Counted from the first letter of the stretch, positions 34,952-46,909 are shown. The stretch: 64,000 nt of DNA from Bog-473 sp963838835 (GCA_963838835.1 CAWITA010000019.1:186001-250000); one strand, 5' to 3'. The notes: a model not told the origin generated them from the letters alone. Made by a program: numbers and translations.

Positions 34952-36478
34952 ATGGAGCGAATGACCGGCATCGACCCGATGTTCGTCTACTCGGACACCC
35001 CGGAGACTCCGATGGAGATCGCCTACGCCTGCGTCTTCGACCCCACCACCGCCGACGGCGGCTACACGTTCGAGCGCGTCGCCGACCATCTCGAGGAGAG
35101 GATCCCCTCGCTGCCCCCCTTCCGACGCCGGCTCATGCCCGTCCCGCTGGGCCTCGACCACCCGCGCTGGGTGGACGATCCTGATTTCGACCTGGCCAAC
35201 CACCTGCACCCGCACCGCCCTGCCGGCTCCCGGAGGCGAGACCGAGTTCTCCGCACTGGTCGCGGAGGTGATGGGTCGGCCGCTCACGCCCGGGCAGCCA
35301 CCGTGGGAGATGCACGTCATCGAGGGGTTGGCCGGCGGCAAGGTCGGGCTGATCGCCAAGGTGCACCACTCCGTCGTCGACGGCGTGGCCGGCGCCCAGA
35401 TGCTGGCCCAGCTGTTGGACTTGACGCCGGAGGGCCGCGCCGTCACCGAGCCATGCCCGCCCTGGCTCCCGGCACGGCCTGCCCTCGCAGGCGCAGCTGA
35501 TGACCGACGCCTTGCCCAACTTCGTCAGGAGCCCGGTACGTGTGCTGCGCGCCGTGCTCGAGATGGGCAACACCGCCGTCCGCCTGGCCCGCTGTGTGGT
35601 CGGCGAGCAGCGGCATCGGTCCGTTGTCGATCCCTCTCGGCGCGCCCAACACGTTCGAGACACCCGTGTGCGCCGAGCGGGCCGTGGCCTTCGCCGAACT
35701 CGACATGGCGCTGGTGCGCGTGCTGAAGGACCGGTTCGGGTCGACCATCAACGACGTCGTGCTCGCCGTCTGCTCCGGCGCCCTGCGCACACATCTGGTG
35801 GCGCACGATCAGGACGTGGAGAGCCCGCTGGTCGCCGTCGTCCCCGTGTCGGTGCGCGGCGAGGAAGGCGTCGCGGTGGGCAATCAGCTCTCCGCCATGT
35901 TCGTGCCGCTCGCCAACGACCGCCAGACGCCGCTCGAACGGCTCCGGACGGTCACCGCGGCGAGCGCATCGTGCAAGGGGCAGGAGCGCGCCGTCGGGTA
36001 CGGACCCATGGCCACGCTCATGGCGGACGCCATTCCACCGGCCCTGGCCAAGCCGGCGATCCAGCTCGGCGTGCGCTCGGGCGTGCTGCGCAAGGTGCGC
36101 GCCGGCAACCTGATGGTCTCGAACGTGCCCGGGCCCCACCTTCCCGCTCTACTTCGCCGGCATGCAGCTGCGCGGGGTGTACCCGCTCGGGCCGGTGGTC
36201 GACGGCGTCGCGCTCAACGTGACCGTGCAGAGCTACCGCGACTCGCTCTTCGTCGGAATCAACGCGTGCGCGACCGCCGTGCCCGACCCGCCGGGTCTCG
36301 CCCGGGCCATGGTCGAGGAGCTCGCCCTGCTGTCCCGGATGGCGATCGGGGCGGGGGAGCGGAGGGGCGAGCCGGGGTCGCACCACCGCCGCGCCGCGGC
36401 AAGCCCCGTCCCCCGGCGGGGTCGACCGGCCGCCCGCATGGGGTGGTGGCCGCCAACCCGACGACACCGGCCCCCTGA
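34952..36478 (+). pseudogene. Wax ester synthase / diacylglycerol acyltransferase (WS/DGAT), frame broken at least four times as sequenced
   Basis: Acyl-CoA-dependent acyltransferase making wax esters or triacylglycerol. Order: MEIAYACVFDP and LPPFRRRLMPVPLGLDHPRW; after a +1 shift at about 35225 GQPPWEMHVIEGL and the active-site KVHHSVVDGVAG (HHxxxDG); after shifts at about 35470 and 35600-35625 TINDVVLAVCSGALR and NVPGP; after about 36137 PLYFAGMQLRGVYPLGPV. All shifts are +1. The 3' end is uncertain; 36478 follows the last plausible frame. A good ribosome-binding site and intact motifs suggest an active gene with sequence errors, not decay. Confidence 0.82.
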
Positions 36479-36516
36479 GCACCGGGGCCGGGCGGGCCCG
36501 GGTCACCCCGGGCCGG

Positions 36517-37140
36517 GTGGCGCTCGGCGGCCCGCTGGGCCAGGGTGGCCCGGTGCAGCGGTCGGACTTGGCAGGCGAGCCCCGTCGCGGTCGCGCCCTG
36601 TCTTGTTGAACAAGGTGCTGGTCCGGGGGGAGCGGGCGGGACGGATCGTCGAGGTCGAGGCCTACCACGGGGCCAACGACGCCGCCTCCCACGCCTACCG
36701 CGGGCGGACGCCAGCGGACGGCGGTGATGTTCGGGCCGCCGGGCTTCCTCTACGTCTACTTCACCTATGGCATGCACTGGTGCGCCAACGTGGTGTGCGG
36801 ACCCGAGGGGGAGGCGGCGGCGGTCCTGATCCGGGCCCTCGCACCCGTCGCGCGGGCTGCCGGCCATGCGGCGCGCCCGTCCCGCCGCCCGGCTCGATCG
36901 AGACCTCTGCAACGGGCCGGCCAAGCTCTGCCAGGCGCTCGGGATCACCGGGGCGGACAACGGGGTCGACCTGCTGGCCGCCGGCGGGCCGGGGCCGGCG
37001 CCGGGCGGTCCGCCTGGTGGACGACGGGACGCCGCCTCCCCGGCGTCCCGGGCCGCGGGACGCGGATCGGCATCAAGGAGGCGCGGGACAAACGGTGGCG
37101 GTTCTGGGTCCCCGGCGACAGCGCTGTTTCCAGGCCCTGA
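36517..37140 (+). pseudogene. DNA-3-methyladenine glycosylase (MPG/AAG type), frame broken about six times as sequenced
   Basis: Base-excision repair glycosylase for alkylated purines. Fragments in successive frames: LLNKVLVRGERAGRIVEVEAYHG with NDAASHAYRGRTP, then VMFGPPGFLYVYFTYGMHW and CANVVCGPEG, then GPAKLCQALGIT, then VRLVDDG, then GTRIGIKEARDKRWRFWVPG at the C-terminus. Breaks fall near 36582, 36600, 36712, 36860, 37000 and 37035, each consistent with one extra base. The start is uncertain (GTG 36517 or GTG 36553). The fold is complete once the frames are joined. Confidence 0.82.
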
Positions 37141-37572
37141 CCCGGCCCTGGGGGCGCACTCCGCCGCCTCCCAGCAGGGGAAACGGGCCTCGAAAGGGCG
37201 TCACGGCTCTGTCATGCCCCTGCCACAACTCGGGTGCAACATGAAGTGGCAGGTTTGGCGCACGCGGAGATCGAATGGCACGGGCGCGGTAGATCGAGGA
37301 GATCAGCGGGCGGCGCACGCCCCCCAGGCGGTCCGACTGGCGACTTGGGGAGGGCGGAAAGCCCGTTGAGCTTCGAGCACCAGGTGGCATACGGAGGGCC
37401 GGGTGGCTCACCGTGTGCCACGCTGGGTGCGACGGAGCCGTCGTCTTTGGGACCGGGCCGGAACGGGCGCTCTGGCGGATCCGCGGCACGGCGCAGATGT
37501 CCCGCTACGCATCGGTCGCCGCGGTCGCTCCGGGCTCACGGGCCCGGCGGAAATGGTGCCCGGCCGAACGCG
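37141..37572. other. Non-coding stretch upstream of the rRNA promoter
   Basis: 432 bp between the glycosylase and the rrn promoter. Short open frames here have no recognisable motifs. I see no tRNA, insertion sequence or clear promoter. It may hold upstream activating sequence for rrn or undetected frameshifted sequence. Confidence 0.4.
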
Positions 37573-37601
37573 TTGACGCCCACGGGCGCGCCTGCTAGAG
37601 T
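37573..37601 (+). promoter_or_regulatory. rRNA operon promoter
   Basis: TTGACG (37573-37578), 17-bp spacer, TAGAGT (37596-37601). Transcription would start near 37608, giving a leader of about 340 nt before 16S. Confidence 0.68.
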
Positions 37602-37731
37602 GACGAACCCGTCGGAACGGCCACCCCTGGCCCTCCGGCAACCGAAGGAGACTCTCCGGCGAAGCAATTCGTCCGGAACAGTCCTTTGGGACACCCGGCA
37701 CCAACACCGGCAGGAGAGGTGTGTGCCCGGT

Positions 37732-37758
37732 CGCTCCTTGAAAACGGAATAGTGAGAG
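37732..37758 (+). promoter_or_regulatory. rrn leader: boxA-like element and 5' arm of the 16S processing stem
   Basis: CTCCTTGAAAAC resembles the boxA antitermination element. The 27-nt segment 37732-37758 is complementary, with about 24 of 27 positions matching, to 39642-39668 in the spacer after 16S, forming the long stem that RNase III cuts to release pre-16S. Confidence 0.75.
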
Positions 37759-37950
37759 CCAAAAGCCAGTGCGGGCAATTCATCCGTGACTCTGTAACGG
37801 ATGGGTTGTACGTCAAGTAAGCATTACGCAGGCCGGACGACCCCTCGTGGGTACGAAGGCCTGTGGTTACCATGGGTTCGAGTCAAACCATGGTGACTCT
37901 CTGATTCTTGGTCGTTCGAGCTCCCTCGTGGGGCACGGCCGGCCGTGAGT

Positions 37951-39933
<1,983 letters not shown>

Positions 39934-40472
39934 TTCTCCAAGCTACAAAGAGCCAACGGTGGATGCCTTGGCGCCTAAAGCCGAAGAAGGACGTGGGCGA
40001 CTGCGAAAAGCCACGGGAAGCTGTCTACCTAGCGTCGATCCGTGGATATCCGAATGGGGCAACCCAGCACCTGTCATGAGGTGCTACACTCCGCCTGAAT
40101 GTATAGGGCGGGGCGAGGGAACCGGGTGAATTGAAACATCTAAGTAACCCGAGGAGAGGAAAACAACAGTGACTCCCTGAGTAGCGGCGAGCGAAACGGG
40201 AAGAGCCCAAACCGTGCCGGTGTCAAAGCCTGGTGGCGTTGCCGGTATGGGGTTGTGGGACTCGAGAGACGGGGCACCAGACCCGTCACGGAGTTACAAA
40301 TCCAATGTCTAGTGGAATCAGTCAGGAAAGCTGAACCGTAGAGGGTAATGGTCCCGTACACGAAACACATTGGACTCCGCTTGAGCACCCGAGTAGCGCC
40401 GGATCCGGGAAAGCCGGCGTGAATCTGCGAGGACCATCTCGTAAGGCTAAGTACTCTTAGGCGACCGATAGC

Positions 40473-40508
<36 letters not shown>

Positions 40509-40694
40509 GGGAGGGGAGTGAAATAGTACCTGAAACCGTTGGCTTACAAACAGTCAAAGCGTCGTTGCTCCACCGTTGCCATGATCCCTTCGGGTGAGAT
40601 TGGTGACACCAGGTGGATGTCAGCCGTGATGGCGTGCCTTTTGAAGAATGAGCCAGCGAGTTACGGTGTGTGGCGAGGTTAACCAGCGATGGGT

Positions 40695-40731
<37 letters not shown>

Positions 40732-41157
40732 CGCATGCTGTAGACCCGAAGCCGAGTGAGCTTGCCATGGGCAGGCTGAAGCGAAGGTAAGACTTCGTGG
40801 AGGGCCGAACCCACCTAGGTTGAAAACTGGGGGGATGACCTGTGGCAAGGGGTGAAAGGCCAATCAAACTCGGTGATAGCTGGTTCTCCCCGAAATGCAT
40901 TTAGGTGCAGCGTCGGGTGTTCAGCATCGGAGGTAGAGCACTGGATGGGCTAGGGGGCCTACAAGCTTACTGACCCCAACTAAACTCCGAATGCCGATGC
41001 TCTAGAACCCGGCAGTGAGACCACGAGGGATGAGCTTCGTTGGTCGAAAGGGAAACAGCCCAGACCGCCGGCTAAGGCCCCAAATTCTTGACTAAGTGGA
41101 AAACGATGTGGGAACGCAAAGACAGCCAGGAGGTTGGCTCAGAAGCAGCCATCCTTA

Positions 41158-41188
<31 letters not shown>

Positions 41189-42029
41189 GTCCTGCGCGGA
41201 TAATGTAACGGGGCTCAAGTCAAGAGCCGAAGCCGCGGATTTCCGTCGAGAGACGGGAGTGGTAGGGGAGCGTCGATCTCGCAGAGAAGCGGTGGTGTGA
41301 ACCGTCGTGGAGCGTGGTCGAGTGCGAATGCTGGTATGAGTAGCGAGAGAGGAGTGAGAAACTCCTCCGCCGTAAGCCCAAGGGTTCCTGGGGAAGGCTA
41401 ATCCTCCCAGGGTAAGTCGGGAGCTAAGGCGAGGCCGAGAGGCGTAGTCGATGCACAACTGGTTGATATTCCAGTACTACCGTGTCCGCGCCCATTCCAA
41501 GCCAGGGGTACTAAGGGGATGACCTTCGGGTCGAGCCGACAAACCCTGGGGCGGATAGCAAAGGAGCGACGCAGGAAGATAGGTGAGCCCAGGCGTTGGT
41601 TGTCCTGGGGTAAGCGTGTAGGGAGGGATCTAGGTAAATCCGGATCCCATCAATCCTGAGACGCGATGCCGAGCCGTTCCAGGCGAAGTCACTGATTCTA
41701 TGCTGCCTAGAAAAACTTCTAGCGAGCTGACACGGTACCCGTACCCCAAACCAACACAGGTGGGCGGGTAGAGAATACCAAGGCGATCGGGAGAACTGTG
41801 GTTAAGGAACTCGGCAAAATTCCTCCGTAACTTCGGGAGAAGGAGGGCCCCGACAGGGTGACGGACTTTGCGTCCCGAGCCTGAGGGGGCCGCAGAGAAT
41901 TGGGGAAAGCGACTGTTTACTAAAAACACAGGAGCGTGCGAAGTCGTAAGACGATGTATACGCTCTGACGCCTGCCCGGTGCCGGAAGGTTACGGGGAAG
42001 GGTTAGTCTTCGGACGAAGCTCTGAACCT

Positions 42030-42119
<90 letters not shown>

Positions 42120-42377
42120 CGACTTTCCTACTGTCTCAACCACAGACCCGGCGAAATTGAAGTACGAGTAAAGATGCTCGTTAGCTGCATCAGGACGGAA
42201 AGACCCCGTGGACCTTTACTACAGCTTGATGTTGAGTTTTGGTACTATTTGTGTAGGATAGGTGGGAGACTTTGAAGCATTGGCGCCAGCCAGTGTGGAG
42301 TCAACCTTGAAATACCACCCTTTTAGTGCCGGGGCTCTAACCTCGGTCCGTGATCCGGATCAGGAACAGCGTCAGGT

Positions 42378-42409
<32 letters not shown>

Positions 42410-42628
42410 ATGTAACGGAGGCGCCCAAAGGTTCCCTCAGGCTGGTTGGCAATCAGCTGTCGAGTGCAATGGCAAAAGGGAGCTTGACTGCGAGACCTAC
42501 AAGTCGAGCAGGTGCGAAAGCAGGGCATAGTGATCCAGCGGTTGCTTATGGAAGCGCCGTTGCTCAACGGATAAAAGGTACCCCGGGGATAACAGGCTCA
42601 TCTTCCCCAAGAGTCCATATCGACGGGA

Positions 42629-42674
<46 letters not shown>

Positions 42675-42675
42675 C

Positions 42676-42711
<36 letters not shown>

Positions 42712-42745
42712 TACGCGAGCTGGGTTTAGAACGTCGTGAGACAGT

Positions 42746-43489
42746 GAATGAACCGCGCTGTCTTTAAACTTGGCTATTTGCTGGAAACACCGTTTGTATC
42801 CTGCGCTACTCGCTCTCTAGAGGTCGTGAGACACCCGCTACGTACGATGCGGGCATGGACGGAGAGGGCTGTGAAAATGTGTCAGGTGCGGTCAATCAGC
42901 AGGAAAGACTGGAGTCGTACATAGCCGGTTTTGTAGACGGAGAAGGATGTTTTCACGTCGCACTCCAAAGGAATCCCAGTACGAGAGCTGGATGGCAACT
43001 CGTACCGGAGTTCCGCATAAGTCAGGACGCCGCTCGAGCCAGGGTTTTGGACCTGGCGCGGGAACTTCTGGGTTGTGGATTGCTGCGAGAGAATCATCGT
43101 GGGTCGAACGACCATACGTATGTGTTGGTCGTGCGGCGACGGAAGGATCTGCTCGAAAGAGTGATTCCCTTCTTCGAACGAAATCCGCTACTGAGCTGCA
43201 AGCAAGATGAGTTCATCACCTTCGCCGGCATCGTGAGAGCGATGGCGAGGGGCGACCATCTTGTGAAGGAGGGCTTCGAGCGGCTTGCCGCCGTGGCGCT
43301 CCAAATGAATGGTGGTGGTCGTTACCGACGACTTCACCGGGCTCAGAGGCCAGAATCCTCAGAGACCATATGCCAAGCACCTTCGCAGACCTGTGAGGGT
43401 GAAGATATGGTCCGATCTGTATGGCGACATGCAGAGCCAGGCAGAAATGTACTGGCCCCCGATCGAGTTGGTCGGTGGTAACAACAATG
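42746..43489 (+). mobile_element. Group I self-splicing intron in 23S rRNA with homing endonuclease gene
   Basis: 744-nt insertion between exon ends ...GAGACAGT and TCGGTCCC..., which join to the universally conserved 23S sequence. Group I hallmarks: the 5' exon ends in U, the intron ends in G, and the internal guide GCTGTC (42757-42762) pairs with exon GACAGT (42740-42745) including the U.G pair at the splice site. ACCG (42752-42755) can pair with the 3' exon CGGT (P10). Core-like elements follow: TTTGCTGGAAAC (42777-42788, P), CGTGAGACACCC (42826-42837, R) and AAGATATGGTCC (43402-43413, S). The ORF lies between R and S, in the P8-side loop. Confidence 0.9.
42855..43481 (+). CDS. LAGLIDADG-family homing endonuclease (intron-encoded)
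   Basis: 208-residue ORF inside the 23S intron. One LAGLIDADG motif, YIAGFVDGEGCFHVAL (about residues 22-37), so it should act as a homodimer. VPEFRISQDAA and LLSCKQDEFITFAGIVRAMARGDHL are typical of the LAGLIDADG_1 family. Expected role: cut intronless 23S alleles at the insertion site so the intron is copied in, possibly also helping splicing. Codon use is less GC-rich than neighbouring genes. The C-terminal 30 codons overlap the conserved intron S element, so the functional protein may end earlier or be constrained by RNA. No clear ribosome-binding site precedes ATG 42855. Confidence 0.88.
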   Translation: MDGEGCENVSGAVNQQERLESYIAGFVDGEGCFHVALQRNPSTRAGWQLVPEFRISQDAARARVLDLARELLGCGLLRENHRGSNDHTYVLVVRRRKDLLERVIPFFERNPLLSCKQDEFITFAGIVRAMARGDHLVKEGFERLAAVALQMNGGGRYRRLHRAQRPESSETICQAPSQTCEGEDMVRSVWRHAEPGRNVLAPDRVGRW

Positions 43490-43898
43490 TCGGTCCCTAT
43501 CCGATGCAGCCGTAGGAGATTTGAGAAAGGCTGTCCCTAGTACGAGAGGACCGGGACGGACGTAGCTCTCGTGTGCCAGTTGTCCTGCCAAGGGCACGGC
43601 TGGTTTGCGACCTACGGGTGGGATAAGCGCTGAAAGCATCTAAGTGCGAAGCCCGTTTCGAGATGAAATCTCCCACAGGGTTAACCTGGTAAGGCCCGTG
43701 GCTAGACGACCACGTTGATAGGCCGGAGGTGTACGTGCAGCAATGCATTCAGCCGACCGGTACTAATCGGCCGAGGGCTTGGAGACCTACCTCGTGCTCG
43801 TGCTCGCTTTGGAACGCTCAGGGGCTGCGGTGACGCAGCCACAGGCGCGGCTCCGGTCTTCGAACTTCGGAGGCGGTCGAGCCGGCCGAGCGTACGGT

Positions 43899-44015
43899 TT
43901 CCGGTGGCCATGGCGGCGGGGAAACACCCGTTCCCATTCCGAACACGGCAGTTAAGCCCGCCCGCGCCGATGGTACTTGGGGGGAGGCCCCCTGGGAGAG
44001 TAGGTCGCCGCCGGG
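43899..44015 (+). rRNA. rrf: 5S ribosomal RNA
   Basis: About 117 nt, with GGGGAAACACCCGTTCCCAT and CCGAACACGG in loop B/C positions and GGGAGAGTAGGTCGCCGCCG at the 3' end pairing with the 5' GGTGGCCATGGCGGCGG part. Follows the 23S stem by about 70 nt. Confidence 0.95.
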
Positions 44016-44024
44016 ATTTCTCAT

Positions 44025-44070
44025 GACGAGATCCCCTCGGAGCTTCGGCTCGGGGGGATCTCGTCGTTTT
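44025..44070 (+). terminator. Intrinsic terminator of the rRNA operon
   Basis: GACGAGATCCCC (44025-44036) pairs with GGGGATCTCGTC (44054-44065), a 12-bp perfect stem around a GC-rich inner loop, followed by GTTTT. Confidence 0.9.
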
Positions 44071-44108
44071 CGGAATCTTCCGAGCGGGGCCGCTGGAGGC
44101 CGAGCGCG

Positions 44109-44114
44109 TAAAAT
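44109..44114 (+). promoter_or_regulatory. -10 box before the TPR gene
   Basis: TAAAAT, 8 nt before ATG 44123, in a locally AT-rich spot. Leaderless-type geometry. Confidence 0.4.
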
Positions 44115-44122
44115 ACGTGGCG

Positions 44123-45512
44123 ATGCCACCCTCCCCGCGGCCGAATCGTCGCGTCCCCGGACCGCGGCCGCCCCGGCCCTCGCGAGCGGCCACGTCGGGC
44201 AGCCAAGGACGCGGACGGTCGGCCGGGGGCACGGGCCGTGATGGCGGAGCCCGCGCCCGCGGGTCGAGCACGACACGCGGGCGGCCGGGCGGTACGGCTG
44301 GAACGTCGGCACGGTCATCGGGTGGGGGGGTGCCGTCCCGGGGCGCCGGCGCCCCGCCGCAGAGGGCGGGGCGGGCGGGCCAGAAGGGCCAGGCTGGCCG
44401 GCCCCGGCCCGAACGGAGCGGAACGGCGAAGCAGGGTGGGGCGAAGCAGGGTGGGGCGAAGACGACCGGGGCGGCGCGCGTTGACCGGCCGTCCCGCGAC
44501 GAGGAGCGTCCCCTGCCGGATCAGGCCCGGCGGTGGGGCAACGTCGCCCGACGCGGCGCCACGCGAGGTGGCCCGGAGGGACGCCCCCGCGGAGCGAAGC
44601 GGCGCCAGAGACCCCGACGAGCGGGAGCGCCGGAGGTCGGCGGCGGCCCCCCGCAGACCTCCGGCCTGGATACGCGTCGACGGGGCGCGGGACGAATGGC
44701 AGGACGCGACACCCTCCAAGGCACCCAGCCGGAGCCGCCGAACCCAACCCAAGGGGACCACCACGTCGACGACGGCACGCGACGCCATCGCCGGTCTTTC
44801 GGGCCGCCCCGCCCTCCCGCCCGAGATCGCCGCCGCCATCCGCAAGGCGGCGGACACTTCCACGACGCGGCACCGCGAAGGGCTGGTCACCCGCACCGAG
44901 TCCGCCTACGCCGCCTACGAGCGGGGCCGCTACCAAGATGCGCTCCGGGCCATCAAACCGGTGTCCGACGAGGCGCCGGGTGTGGCCGCCGTGCGGGAGC
45001 TGGCGGGCCTCGCCGCCTATCGGAGCGGTCGCTGGCGCGAGGCCACCCGCCACCTGCAGGCCTTCGGGGCCTTGAGCGACTCGACGGTGCATCTGCCCGT
45101 GCTCATGGACTGCCAACGGGCGCTGCACAAGCCGAAGAAGGTCGCAGAGCTGTGGAGCGAGCTCCGCCACAGCTCTCCCGACCCCGACGTCCTGGCCGAG
45201 GGGCGGATCGTTGCCGCGGCGTCGCTGGCCGACACCGGCGACCTGAACGGCGCCATCGCCATGCTGGCGACGGCAGGCGCGACGAAGGCGCTGCGGAACC
45301 CTTCGGATCGCCACGTGCGGCAGTGGTACCTGCTGGCAGACCTCTACGAGCGGGCCGGCGACGTCCCCCGGGCCCGCGAGTACTTCGAACGGATCCGCCG
45401 TGCTGATCCCGAGGCCTACGACGTCGCGGAGCGCCTCCAGGGTCTCGGGGCCGAGCGCCGGCCACGGGCGAAGGGCCCCCGACGGCCGAAGCGGTCTGCT
45501 CCCGCCGGCTGA
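44123..45512 (+). CDS. Tetratricopeptide-repeat protein with Arg/Gly-rich N-terminus (probable frameshift)
   Basis: The C-terminal 240 residues form TPR-like helices: SAYAAYERGRYQDALRAIKP, LAAYRSGRWREATRHLQAF, ADTGDLNGAIAMLATAG, LADLYERAGDVPRAREYFER. Upstream, a very Arg/Gly/Pro-rich region reads well from ATG 44123 in one frame (SRDEERPLPDQARRWGN) and then from about 44660 in the frame of the TPR part (WIRVDGARDEWQD), again a +1 step; both frames are open because of composition, so the exact join is uncertain. A 15-bp direct repeat (44426-44455) gives KQGGAKQGGAK. Function unknown; likely a scaffold or RNA-interacting protein. Confidence 0.65.
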
Positions 45513-45550
45513 CGGAGCCGGCGGGCGTCAGCGTCACCCGCCGACCTGGC

Positions 45551-46909
45551 TCACCCCGCCGACCCCGCGGCCGATGCTGACCCGGCCGACCCCGCCGCAG
45601 TCGTCGTCGTGGCGACAGCCGGGGAGGGGGCTGGCGCCGTCGTCGTCGTCGCCGCGGGAGCGGTCGTCGTGGTCGGCGGGGGCGCCGGTGCCGGCGGTGT
45701 CGTGGTGGTCGTCGCCGGGGGAGCGGTGCCGAAGTTCGGGCCCTCGACCGTGACGAGCGTGCCGATCGGCGTCAGGGGCCAGACCAGCGCCGCGTCGGCG
45801 TAGCTCATCTCGACGCAGCCGTTGCTCTGGGGTGTGCCGTAGCTGGCGCGGATGAAGCCGTGCAGCGCGTCGCCCCCGTTGAAATAGCTGGCGTAGGGGA
45901 CGTTGGGGTCGTTGTAGGTGGAGCCGTCGGGGTTGGTCCCCTTCATGTCCGAGTAGCGCACGTGCTCGAAGACGGCGTAGGTCCCGTCGATCGTGTCCGC
46001 TCCCGGAGCACCAGTGTTCACCGGGATCCCGACGTATTGCGCCACCCCGTTGTCCCACAGCGTCAAGTTCTGCGGGATCACCTTGTTCACGAGGACGTAC
46101 ACGTAGGGCGTGGCGTCGACCTTGTCGTTGATCGTGTCGTTGATCAGGGACGTCCAGACCGCCGGTCCCGCGATGCCGTCGACGCCGAGGTCGTTCTGGG
46201 TCTCGAAGACCTCCACTGCGGCCTTGGTGATCTCGTTCTCGCTCCCCTGGGTCCATTGCGAGGTGAGCTCGGAGGGGAGGCCGGGCCAGCGCCACGAAAA
46301 GGTGCCGGGCTGGTCCTCGGCCAGGTCCGCCCGGGCTGGTGGCGGGCCGGTCGGGACGAAGGCGACCGGCAGGAAGTCGAGCTGGGCCAGCAGCTGCTGC
46401 AGGCGCAGGGTGTCCCCGGAGGCCACGCCGAACGTCACCGAGCTCGACGCGGCGAGGACGGCGCCGTCGCTCGCTCGCAGGCCGTGCGATCCACCCGGAA
46501 TGGTGAGCAGCTCCTCGGAGGAGGGGATCAAGGGGGAGTCCAGCTCGTAGGAAAGCGTGGTGGTGTTCGTCTGGACCCACTTGCCCGCGACGGCGGGCGC
46601 GAGGACGGGCGTCACCGTGTGCGCCGAGACGGGGGCGGAGAAGGTCACCGAGATCGTGGTGTCCGGTGCGACGTCCTGAGCCCCCGCCGTCGGAGTGGTG
46701 GAGCGCACCGCGAACGAGGTCGACGCCGATGCCGGGTCGGAGGCCGAGTGTGATGCGTCCGCGGCCGAGTGCGACGAGCCCGCGTGCCCGGGCGCGCCCG
46801 AAGGCAGCGTGAAGAAGAGCACGGCCGCGACGATCACGACCGCGCCGGCCAGGAGTACCCAGGGGCGCAGGCGCCACGGCCCGCCCGCCCTGGATTCGAG
46901 AACGTTCAT
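45551..46909 (-). CDS. L,D-transpeptidase (YkuD) with Ig-like and peptidoglycan-binding parts
   Basis: 452-residue exported cell-wall enzyme making 3-3 cross-links. One N-terminal membrane segment (about residues 16-36), an Ig-like region (TPTAGAQDVAPDTTISVTFS), a peptidoglycan-binding helix pair (ITKAAVEVFETQNDLGVDGIAG) and the YkuD domain with HGFIRASYGTPQSNGCVEMS carrying the catalytic His and Cys (about residues 360-378). The last 50 residues are a Thr/Pro/Ala repeat tail. CGGAGG precedes ATG 46909. Divergent from the aldolase gene. Confidence 0.92.
   Translation of the reverse strand: MNVLESRAGGPWRLRPWVLLAGAVVIVAAVLFFTLPSGAPGHAGSSHSAADASHSASDPASASTSFAVRSTTPTAGAQDVAPDTTISVTFSAPVSAHTVTPVLAPAVAGKWVQTNTTTLSYELDSPLIPSSEELLTIPGGSHGLRASDGAVLAASSSVTFGVASGDTLRLQQLLAQLDFLPVAFVPTGPPPARADLAEDQPGTFSWRWPGLPSELTSQWTQGSENEITKAAVEVFETQNDLGVDGIAGPAVWTSLINDTINDKVDATPYVYVLVNKVIPQNLTLWDNGVAQYVGIPVNTGAPGADTIDGTYAVFEHVRYSDMKGTNPDGSTYNDPNVPYASYFNGGDALHGFIRASYGTPQSNGCVEMSYADAALVWPLTPIGTLVTVEGPNFGTAPPATTTTTPPAPAPPPTTTTAPAATTTTAPAPSPAVATTTTAAGSAGSASAAGSAG

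Noticed and set aside
30740..37050. Programmed +1 ribosomal frameshifting as the explanation for the repeated breaks
   Set aside because: Break contexts share no slippery sequence, stop codon or downstream structure, and they hit unrelated genes up to six times each; insertion-type sequencing error is far simpler.
45534..46877. A second long minus-strand frame overlapping the L,D-transpeptidase
   Set aside because: The transpeptidase frame has signal anchor, PG-binding and the HG...SNGC motif; the other frame is Arg/Gly/His-rich with no domain.
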